Positions 54,950-64,000 of a DNA stretch of 64,000 bases are shown piece by piece. Made by a program: the position numbers and the translations under genes. The notes beneath the pieces are model-generated. The model did no database searches. It was not told where the DNA came from and saw nothing but the letters and a program-made list of their open reading frames with translations. This DNA comes from Cordia subcordata. Taxonomy: Eukaryota > Streptophyta > Magnoliopsida > Boraginales > Cordiaceae. The stretch is from positions 32,817,501 through 32,881,500 of the forward strand of contig JAPTOF010000001.1 in assembly GCA_028554755.1 (NCBI GenBank). Reading direction: 5' to 3'. Position 1 is the stretch's first letter. Each line of letters starts with the position of its first letter.

Positions 54950-56136
54950 TAATAGCATAATATTTGTTCTATAATGTTAAATTTTTCTTCTTATATGAAC
55001 TTGTGTATTGTTGATATTCTTACTTCTTATTTTGAACTTTTGGTCTTTACCCTTTGACCTTTCCCATAATTCATGTAAATTCCAAAGAAACTATTGTTTT
55101 TCATTTGACTGTCTTTCTTTCTGATATATTTCTGAGTATATACTGCTTTTACTTTGTAAAGATTTGGATTTAATTCCCATATAGATGTCACTAGAATATA
55201 CACTAAATCATGTTTAATTATATTACTTATGTGATCTCTCATTAAGTTTATTCTCTTTTATCTTCTTTCTTGTACGGTTTTTTCTACTTACTTCATTTCT
55301 AAACTAGTTGTTTTGAAATCTGTGCGAAATTTTTTATTAGTTAATCTTCTTCTAATAATTTTAAATTATATTTTTTAAAATTCAAATTAAATTCTAATTT
55401 TAAAGATCTAAATTCAAATTCTATATTGAAAATTTAAATATGATTTTAAAAAATTAATATTTGAATTCTTTTATTAGTCTCGAGTTTGGGTCATTATTGA
55501 AATAAATATATAAAAATACATTATAGTAACTTTTGGTTTTAAACTATCTTATAGCACTGAATCTTTTGAACTTTTAAATTTATTTATTTATTTGCGCATT
55601 AATAGTGGTAAATTGAAAGGTCTCCAAAACATAAGGTAAATAAATGCATAATAAACATATATATCTATATATATATATATATATATATGTATGCACTTAT
55701 GTGTAAGTGTAATTTATTTTTCTTTGTATGTGTCTATATAATAAAAGTCCCTAAAGGTATTGAATTAAAAGATTAATGGAAACACTTTAGTTGTAAACTA
55801 TCTTTTTTCATCAAATTTTTTGAACTTTTAAACTTATTTCTTTATTTATATTAATAATTGTAAACTCTAATGTCACATGAACTCTTAGAAAGTGAATAAT
55901 CTACAATTTTACATATAATATATGTCTCTTTCTATTTTTTTTTCATGGGATAAAAGTCTTCTAAAGTTGTCAAATTAAAAGATTATAAGAATACTTAATT
56001 CCAAATTTTCTCATGTCACCAAATTTTTGAACTTTTAAACATTTTCTTTTGTTGCAAATTAATAATGACACATCTGAAGCTACACCATATGGATTTTTCT
56101 AAACTCTCCAAACCTTCTCTAAGGTGCGTACAATTT
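54950..56136. other. AT-rich intergenic sequence
   Basis: No gene seen. Three loosely similar stretches (around 55540, 55795 and 56010) share CTTTTGAACTTTTAAA-type strings, suggesting an old degenerate tandem repeat with a ~230-bp spacing. A (TA)n run is at 55663-55688. Confidence 0.4.
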
Positions 56137-56139
56137 TAC

Positions 56140-56161
56140 ATAGATGATGATGATGATGATA

Positions 56162-56249
<88 letters not shown>

Positions 56250-56257
56250 AATAACAT
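56140..56257. repeat. (GAT)n-(AAT)n-(ATT)n microsatellite
   Basis: Long GAT run changing to AAT and then ATT units. Frames through it give poly-Asp, poly-Asn and poly-Ile; it is not coding. Confidence 0.95.
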
Positions 56258-56945
56258 ATAGATACATACGTAGTTGTTAGTAAAATAATTATGAAAATAT
56301 AATATAGAAATAAGAAATTGATATTAAGTAAATAAACTAAATAATATGAAAAATGCATAACTTAAGCTACAAAAATATAAACTAAAAAAAGTTGAATATT
56401 ATGTCAAAGAAAATTGAACAAAAGAGATTTGAGTAAGCTCAATCTCCTTAAGAACTTTACACCTCTACTATGGTACTAACAACTCTGTGACACCATCCTC
56501 CCATGATATAACATGTATATCTTTTGTGATGATAGCACTCCAAGAACAAAAGTTTGCAAACTTTTTAGTGGTGAACCCTTTCTTATACATGTGATGAACA
56601 CTAATATAGACAAGTACTGAATATGATAAACATTTATGGTTTACATGCTACTTATGCTCTAGAATTTGTTAGTAAAAGTGATTTCTGTTGTGTTATACAA
56701 TGTCTCGAAGAATCACTATATATAGATTTAGGAGGAAATCAAGCCGTCATTTCTATATTTATGAATGCCAAGGGTCCCAAAACCCTTTAAATTAAATTTA
56801 TTTCAAGATAGTGGAGAAACTCAAAAGTTGCTATATTTGTGTAGAAGATCATGATTCAAAGACCTTATAACTCCCATAAATTAAATGAGTTAGTAGGAAA
56901 ATCAAAAGATCTCTAGAGATAATTTGTCATTCACCTTATAATCTT
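56258..56945. other. Unassigned sequence, old repeat
   Basis: No gene seen. 56420-56570 is weakly similar to 44735-44890 (shared strings such as CTACTATGGT/CTACTACGGT and AAAAGTTTGCAAAC/AAAAGCTTGCAAAC), so both are probably diverged copies of one repeat. Confidence 0.35.
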
Positions 56946-56950
56946 CTAAC
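56946..56950. repeat. Target-site duplication of copia H, left
   Basis: CTAAC before the left LTR, identical to 62853-62857 after the right LTR. Confidence 0.95.
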
Positions 56951-57268
56951 TGTTAGGGAAAAACATGCAAATAAGAAGAACATGAGAAGAAAACGAACAA
57001 AAGAGAATTACGTAGTTCGGCCTTAAAGTCTACGTCCACAGGTAACATAGAACAATTTCGCTATTGATCATGAACATTACAAGGCTCACACTCTAGTTAC
57101 TCTCTCGTACACATAATACAATGAGTATTGCCACATATTTATAGTGCACAGGTTTTCTAAAACCTATTGAGCAGAAAAGACAACTTATTAATTATGTGCT
57201 AAAAAGGTAATAAACAAATAAGGTAATATGCTATCTTTGTTGCGCAAGAGTATGGGCCACAATCAACA
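56951..57268 (-). repeat. Copia H 3' LTR
   Basis: 318 bp from TGTTAGGGAAAAACATG to CCACAATCAACA; a polypurine tract (minus GCCAAGATAGAGATT) adjoins its inner edge. Confidence 0.95.
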
Positions 57269-57501
57269 AATCTCTATCTTGGCATGTATTCGCTCTAATC
57301 AACACACTAATCATCCATGCTACCAATGCCCTTAAGGGCTCAATGCTTCACACTACAAATAGCAACCAAGTCCAAGTAATGCTTGAACTTGCTGACTAGA
57401 CCACCTTAGTCATCATATATGTTGGATTTTCATGGGTAGAAATCTTTTGTACTGATATGATCCCTTGTGATACAACATATGTGATAAAGTGATATCTGAT
57501 A

Positions 57502-60500
57502 TCAATATGTGTTAGTCCTCTCATGATACATTTGATTCTTCGTCAGATGGATTATACTTTGGCTATCGTAAAAGGCTGTACTTGTATCTTGCTGCAGTCC
57601 AAGATCACGAACCAGGCCTTGTAACCACATGGCCTCCTTCACAGTTTCTACAATTGCTATGTACTCCGCCTCAATAGTCGATAATGTCACAGTAGACTGT
57701 AATGTCGCTTTTCAATGATAGCACGTCCAAAAAGCATAAACACGTAACCCATCAGAGATCTTCTCTTCTCGAGATCACTCGCAAAGTCTGAGCCACAATA
57801 ACTCACCAACCTCGCGTAATCTCTAGTCATCTTGCTAAATAGTAATCCTACATTTGTAGTGCCATGCAAATATCTAATTATCCATTTCACCGTTTCTAAG
57901 TGTGCTTTTACAAGCGATGTCATATACCTGCTCACACCATTAACTGCATATGAAATGTCAGGACGAGTACACACCATAGCATAAATCAAGTTATCAATAG
58001 CACTTTAGTATGGAACATGAGACGTATACTCCACCTCTTTGTCAGTTTCAGGTGACAAATCTACGCACAACTTGAAATGAGCAGTAAATGACATACTCGC
58101 AGGCTTTGCTTTATGTATCCCGAAATGCTTTAACACTTTCTCAATATAACTCTGCTAAGACAAGAACAGCTTCCCAGCGTTTCTTTCCCTGTGAATCTCT
58201 ATGCCAAGAATCTTCTTCGCTGCTCCAAGATCCTTCATCTCAATCTCATCACCCAACTATTTCTTCAATTTGTCGATGGCAGACATGCTTTTAATAGCAA
58301 TAAGCATATTATCGACATACAATAACAAGTACACAAATGAACCATCTAGAAGCTTCTTGAGATACACATAACTGTCATAGGCACTCCTTGTGTATCCAGT
58401 GCCTACCATGAATATGTCAAATCTCTTGTACCATTGCTGAGGTGACTGTTTCAACCCATACAAGGACTTCTTTAATTTGCAAACATGGTTCTCCTTACTA
58501 GGAACTATATACCTCTACGGTTGACTCAAGTAAATCTACTCTTTAAGATCACCTTGCAAAAATGCCATTTTCACATTTAGCTACTTAAGCTCTAAGTCAC
58601 GAAGAGCAACCAAGGGAAGTGAAACCCTGATGGGACTATGCTTCACAACCAGAGAGAACACTTCGTTGAAGTCAACACCCTACTTTTGTGTATAGCCTTT
58701 TGCCACCAACCGCGTCTTATATCAAGGACCTTCAATCCCTAGAGTATCTTTCTTTTTCTTGTAAACCTATTTGCCACTAGCAACTCCCTATCCCTCAGGC
58801 AATTCAACAAGCTCCCATGTCTGATTCCTCTGAAGAGACTCAATCTCCTCACTCATGGCACCTATCCACTGAGCAAAATCTTTTCCAAATATGGCCTTCT
58901 TGTACGAGTTCAGCTCATGTCCTTCAATTGTTTCAGTAACAGTTAAAGCATAAGCAACAAGATCAGCGTATTCATACCTTTGAGGCTCTTTAATCTGTCT
59001 CCTTTCTCGCCCAGTAGCAATGTTGTACTTGTGTTGTTCAAGCACACTTTGATCATATACCTCAGTCGGTTGAGTTGACTGAATCGGACTATTACTACTG
59101 CTAGATGGAATATTTAAAATATCAACAAATGCCTCCACCTGCTCTTTGACATCGTAATTTAAACTAGCTATCGTTTTCTCCTTTTCTTGGTCTAATAAAA
59201 CAAACTTATTGAATGTGACATCCCTACTGACAGGAAAATCTGGAGACTTTAGATTTGTGCACCGCAACATGTAACCTTTCCTCTCAGACACATAGACTAG
59301 GAATATGCATTTATTTGCCCTCAGCTCTAACTTGCCATCCTTCACATGAGCGTATGAAGGGCAACCAAACACTTTCGATTAAGAGTAATTAGCAGGCTTA
59401 CCAAACCATAACTCAAAAGGAGTCTTTAATCCAATAACTTTGGATGAAGACCTATTGACCAAGTAGCATGCTGTATTAACGGCTTCAGTCTAAAATTCTT
59501 GACTCAAGCCAGAATAGGAGAGCATATAACGAGCTCTTTCCACCAGAGTTCTATTCATGCATTCTGCAACTCCATTTTGTTGTGTGTCGCTACACATGTA
59601 TAGTGTCTCACAATGCCATGTTTTCTGCATAACTCATCAAACTTTTTATTGCAGTATTCCAACCTATTGTCAGTCCTAGTCAACTTCTCAATCAACGTCT
59701 TCCACTCGACAAATGTTGGAAAACGCCTCATCTTTAGTTTTCAAGAAATATACCCACATCATCCGAGAGTATGCATCAATGAAAGTGATGTAATAATTGG
59801 CATCTTTCTTAGAAGGAACTTTATTTGGACCCCAAAGATCAGAATGAATGTAATCAAGTGTAACTTTGACATTCTCCTGCCCTTTGCTGAACTTCACCTT
59901 GGTTTGCTTTCTAAAGACACAATGCTCGTAGAATTCAAGCATTCTTGTTCTTTGTCCACAAAGCAAATCCATCTTACTCAGCTCAGTCAACCCTCTCTCA
60001 CTTATTCTTGTGCCATAATTGCGTGGTGTCATTATCACTCTCCTCGAATCCAATAGCTATAAAACCTGTAACTGTACTACCTTGAAGAATATATAGGCTG
60101 CTAGTCAAGTTCCCTTGCAAGAGCACAATAGCACCTTTGGTCACTATTAAGATACCATTCTTACTTCGGAATTTGTACCCATGAAAATCTAAATGCCCAA
60201 GAGAAATCACATTTTCTTCAACTCCGGTACATGCCAACACTCAAGAGATCTTATAATACCATCAAAATCTTGTATTTATGATGTCCATTCCGTCCACCTT
60301 CAACAAAAGATCATTGCCTAGAAAGGCCTTCCCCTCCTTTTTGGAATAAGAAGAGAACCAGTCACGCCTAAGACACATATGGAATGTTGCACCAGTATCA
60401 AGAATCCATTGCTTGTATCACTGTGACGTACTCACAATCAAAACATCCCCAGAACTACTCGAGTTCTCTTCGTCACTATCAGCACTCTCCACCATATTAG

Positions 60501-61277
60501 CTGAATTCTCCACCTTTTTCTTTCCCTTTTTCAATTTTGGATAGTCTTTCTTAATGTGGCCCTCCTCACCACATTGAAACATCATAGCTTTCTCGCTCTT
60601 GATTTTGACTTTGACTTGCTTTTCTTTTTACTCGAAGATTCCCCTCTACTCTTCAATCTCCCTCTACTCACTAAACTTTTCTCATGAACTTCCTCCCTAT
60701 GTCCTAGGATATGTGTATGAAGATCCTTCAATTTCAATTAAGCAATTACATCCTCAAAGCTAATTTTATCCCTCTCATACAACATAGTGTCCACAAAGTT
60801 CATATATGAAGGCGGTAAGGAGCATAATAGGATAATAGCTTAGTATTCTTCATCAATTTTAACACCCATATCCTTCAAAGCAATAAAACAAGAGGTAAAC
60901 TCATCAAGGTGTTATTTTAGTAGTGTACCTTCTCTCATTCTAAGATGATACAATCGCTTGTTCAAGTAGAGGTGATTTGTGAGAAATTTTGTTGCATATA
61001 ATTCCACCAAAGTATTCCAAGCCTCAACTGTTGTCGTTTTCTCAGCAATCTCTAGTAATACTTCATTCTTCACTGACATGTGTATTGCACTTAAGACTTT
61101 CGCTTCAAGTTCTTGTCTCCCTGTTGGTTCCATCTTCTCCGAGATCACTCCTTCAATGACTTGCCAAAGTCCTTGCATTGTCATAAATGCCTTGAACCTA
61201 ATCCTCCATAGACTGAAACTCATTCTTCCATCAAACTTATCGATTTCAAACTTTTCACTTGTGGAAGACATCTTCAT
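57502..61277 (-). pseudogene. Copia H gag-pol polyprotein, broken
   Basis: Gag opens at 61277 (MKMSSTSEKFEIDKFDG) and is clear to 60912 and beyond. The zinc knuckle near 60580 (FQCGEEGHIKKDY) lacks the first and last Cys; protease (WILDTGATFHMC, ~60410) keeps DTG. Pre-integrase (GVEENVISLGHLD) and integrase (TLDYIHSDLWGP, FIDAYSRMMWVYFLK) run 60240-59688. The linker (EIESLQRNQTWELVELPEG) is at 58788-59372. RT has MYGLKQSPQQWYKRFD and YVDN where YVDD is expected (~58310). RNase H is at 57502-57989 (RPDISYAVN, TLSTIEAEYIA). Many stops and frameshifts. Confidence 0.85.
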
Positions 61278-61374
61278 TTGCTAAAAACTCACACTTCGGG
61301 ATATAATTTGGTACAATGGACAGCAAAAATGGATTCAGCACTTTGAAAAACCTTAGGAACACCCTCGATTAATT

Positions 61375-61620
61375 TTGGTCAACACCAGTCAAAGTCAAAC
61401 TTTGTCAAAGTCAAACTTTGTCAAAGTCAACACCGTCCCTAAACACACACTTCGGAGTAGAATCTGGAAAAACAGAGCCCAAAATCAGACTTAGCATGTA
61501 AAAAAATATAAGGTAAGGTTCTGGTCAACCCTCGGTCAATGGTCAACAGTCAACGGTCAATGTTAAACTCAGTCAACCTAGGGTCAATAGGTCAATGCGG
61601 TCAATAGGGTCAAACTGGTT
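61375..61620 (-). promoter_or_regulatory. TTGAC cluster in copia H leader
   Basis: Seventeen TTGAC motifs (GTCAA on the plus strand) in two blocks, 61378-61435 and 61521-61616, all sense to the element. Some arise from short local repeats such as AAGTCAAACTTTGTC. Confidence 0.7.
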
Positions 61621-61623
61621 AAT

Positions 61624-61625
<2 letters not shown>

Positions 61626-61663
<38 letters not shown>
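61626..61663. repeat. (TA)n microsatellite in copia H leader
   Basis: About 18 TA units between the TTGAC cluster and the GC-richer part of the leader. Confidence 0.95.
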
Positions 61664-61666
<3 letters not shown>

Positions 61667-62516
61667 TCCAAGCTAAATCTAAGCCCAAATAAAAACTCAT
61701 TTTTTATTCTTTTGGCCTAATCTAAGTCCAAATCCAAAAAAAGAAATTTATTATTTTTTTGGCCTAGAACCCAAGCCCAACAATTAATTAATTGACCCAA
61801 GACCTAAGATCTAGCCAAACTGGACAAGGCCACCACCCAAGGCCCGAACCAAAAAGCACCCAAAAAAACCCGAACCACCCAAAACCAAACCTAACCCTAA
61901 TAACCAACCCGCGAGCCTCCTTCTTCTCTACCTGTTAACCTCAAGCAAAATCACTCACCGTCCCGTAAGCTCGACGGCAACAACACCAGCACACTTTTCG
62001 ATGACCGACGACTTCAACAGCTCCTTTAATCGCCGATTTTTTTGCCTGCAAGTGCCCGCCATCAACTTGCAAACCTGCAATCTCTGAGCTTAAGAAAACA
62101 TGACACCTAGCCACCCAAACGCAATGCCGATGTCACCACAGGGCTTAACATCGATTGGAGGCCCGTCCTGTGTTGATCACTTGTCGATCCACCACCAAAG
62201 AATCTCCTCCGTCACCTCACATTGCAGCAAGCTTCAAGCTTTTGTAATGGCTTCTCCAAGCACCTTTCTTAGTCAATGACACCACCAAATAGCTTCCTTT
62301 TTGCACGAAAAAGCTTTTGGTACCTTAATTGAAGCTTCTATAGTCCTACGATGAGAAAACCAAAACTTCGGCGACGATGTTCTTCTTCGACAAGCTTTTA
62401 CACACTAATTGGTTTTGTTTTTCAATTTGGGCTTTTTTTAAAGCCTGTTTGGTTTTTGTTATTTTGTCCAGCGAGTTGAAATTTTCTTTCTCCCTCAAGC
62501 AGTAAAATAAACCTAT
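61664..62516 (-). other. Long non-coding leader of copia H
   Basis: The sequence between the primer-binding site and the TTGAC cluster is GC-richer than its surroundings (61850-62300) and has no counterpart in the shorter leaders of F and G. No recognisable protein is encoded. It may be sequence captured by this lineage. Confidence 0.4.
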
Positions 62517-62532
62517 GCTCTAAATACCAATT

Positions 62533-62852
62533 TGTTGGGGGGAAAAACATGCAAATACAAAGAATACGAGAAGAAAACGAATACTAGAGAATTACGTGAT
62601 TCGGCTTTAAAGCCTATGTTCACAGGCAGCAGAGAACAAGTTCACTATCAATCACGAATATTACAAGGCTTACACTCTAGTTACTCTCACACACACATAA
62701 TACAATGAGTATTACCACATATTTATAGTGCACAAGTTTCCTAAAACCTATTGAGTAGAAAAGACACTTTATTAATTATGTGCTAAAAAGATAACAAGCT
62801 AATAAGATAATATGCTATTCTTGTTGCCTAAGGATATGCGCCACAATCAACA
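62533..62852 (-). repeat. Copia H 5' LTR
   Basis: 320 bp aligned with 56951-57268; the minus strand carries a TATA box (CACTATAAATATG, ~62719-62731). It begins TGTTGGGGGG where the partner has TGTTAGGG. Confidence 0.95.
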
Positions 62853-63061
62853 CTAACAATAGATAGATAGATTATATAGATATAGATCTAAATTAAAAAG
62901 AAATATATCATGTTGTAGAATTGTAAAATAAAATCAGTTAAAATAATAAAATTCAAATTACTTTGTACATCACTATTTAAAAAAATGTAAAATTTTGACT
63001 TATCCTCTCTTACCTTAGTTTATGCATCATTAAAGAACTCTAAACTCACTTAAGTTTAATT

Positions 63062-64000
63062 TTATATAATAGTATAAATATAAATACAATTTTTTTATTA
63101 AATATTTCTTGATAGGGACTAAATTAATTGTTTTTTTTAAATATTAGGAACTGATTTGGATCTTTTTTAATAATTAAGACTAACTTAAAAAAGGAAAAAA
63201 GAAACAATGGGACGTGTAGGATAATTTCTCATTTGTTAATATAGAAGTGTAATTAGTAAAAAAAAATCACACAAAAATTAAAATTTGATAATATGGCATA
63301 ACTTTATTGTTGTTATACATAAATATATAGATTTTTTATATTTTCTGTTTAAAAAAATCTAGAAATGTACTTTTTTTGTGTATCTTTTATTTTGACTAAA
63401 CATGCTATATATGTTATATTCTCACATCTATAGACTCATGATAACTTAAGAATCCTCTTATATTTTATTTAATAAATGTTTGAAATTATAGAGGATAATC
63501 AACTTACATCTTTTTGTTCACTTATTAGTGAATGTTTAACAATGGAGATTAAATTGATGGCTTTTTAAAAATATAAGAATTGATTTTGATCTTTGAAACT
63601 GTAGGACTAACTTGAAAAAGAAAAAAGAAAAAAAGAAGAAAAAGAGTGGAGACTTATGACATAACTTTTTGTAATTTGTTAGTATTAAAAAATAATTATT
63701 TTATAAAATACTTAATAAAGATGGAACTAGAAAAATTAAAACTTGTTGGTTTGATACTATTAAAACATTATAAGTCATGACAGATGACATCTCTTAAGAC
63801 AATTTCAAAGATGAGGTGCACTCTAAGTCATGACATATGGCATCTCCTAAGACAACCTTAAAGTTGTTCATACAGAAGTATAATTAGTTTAAAAAATCCC
63901 ACAAAAATTAAAATTTGATAAAATGGCACAACTTATTACTGTTATACGTAAATATATAGATTTTGTATATTTTCTATTTAAAAAATTCTAGAAATGTACT
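63062..64000. repeat. AT-rich region with long-period direct repeat
   Basis: The segment 63242-63372 recurs at 63872-64000 with a period of ~629 bp and few differences (shared TTAAAATTTGATAA, TAAATATATAGATTTT, TCTAGAAATGTACT). Upstream parts (63110-63200 and 63550-63640) are also similar. A shorter pair inside copy 2 (63772 and 63826, period 54) repeats TAAGTCATGACA. The array runs out of the window. No gene is seen from 62858 to the end. Confidence 0.75.

Larger units (their letters stand above)
56951..62852 (-). mobile_element. Copia element H, full-length but mutated
   Basis: Minus-strand copia, 5902 bp, with LTRs 56951-57268 and 62533-62852 and a perfect CTAAC target-site duplication. 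The primer-binding site (minus TTGGTATTTAGAG, 62518-62530) is the initiator-Met type. All copia domains are present in order but interrupted. Gag closely resembles those of F and G, and the LTR end (…GTTTTTCCCTAACA) is also alike. H therefore represents the long form from which deleted elements like F and G derive. Its leader is unusually long (~1.25 kb). Confidence 0.95.

Noticed and set aside
56065..56358. Poly-Asp/Asn frame and poly-Ile frame
   Set aside because: They are translations of a GAT/AAT/ATT microsatellite in opposite strands.

Overview
The window is nuclear DNA of a flowering plant, almost certainly a eudicot. It is AT-rich, has GT-AG introns, contains plant-type Ty1/copia and Ty3/gypsy (including Athila-type) LTR retrotransposons and a CACTA DNA transposon, and carries one complete plant exopolygalacturonase gene. 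I see no rRNA or tRNA gene, no CRISPR array and no bacterial or organellar gene order.

Layout. (1) 1-9153 is a nest: remnants of a plus-strand copia (A) are split by a minus-strand copia B (569-6162) in the integrase-RT linker and by a small minus-strand copia C (7175-8520) in the RNase H region. (2) 9154-17329 is a decayed Athila-type gypsy element with a truncated 5' LTR. It keeps gag, protease and the integrase tail, has lost RT, RNase H and most of integrase, and carries a long repeat-rich 3' region. (3) 17330-18805 plus about 31614-31800 is another plus-strand copia (D), carrying a MITE. It is interrupted by (4) a 12.8-kb CACTA-type element (18806-31613) with subterminal repeat arrays, no recognisable transposase, and what looks like a spliced gene fragment with its own TATA promoter. 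That gene is itself interrupted by two gag-protease-only copia elements, E (23121-25787) and F (26500-29512). (5) 32344-35407 is copia G, the same deleted family as F, inserted in a TA-type microsatellite. (6) About 36650-38756 is a probable solo LTR containing a second MITE and an 89-bp tandem duplication. (7) 40153-44321 is a deleted chromovirus-like gypsy element (I) with a perfect 5-bp target-site duplication. (8) 45035-45146 is a near-perfect 33-bp-stem hairpin. (9) 45953-49480 is copia J, without RT/RNase H, with a perfect duplication. (10) 50454-53752 is the intact five-exon exopolygalacturonase gene on the minus strand, the only clearly functional host gene here. (11) 56951-62852 is a full-length but mutated copia H with a perfect duplication, a relative of F and G. 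(12) The last kilobase is AT-rich with a long-period direct repeat.

How the parts relate. Most retroelements have lost the RT catalytic core, or carry a mutated one. E, F and G keep gag plus protease only, and F and G share one deletion structure, so that form was probably mobilised in trans by H-type relatives. E, F, G and H all carry dense TTGAC (W-box core) clusters in their leaders. The most novel candidates are the gene-carrying CACTA element, the hairpin near 45.1 kb, the gag-protease-only copia group with W-box leaders, and a palindromic CCTAGG repeat cluster present in both the LTR and the interior of the Athila element.
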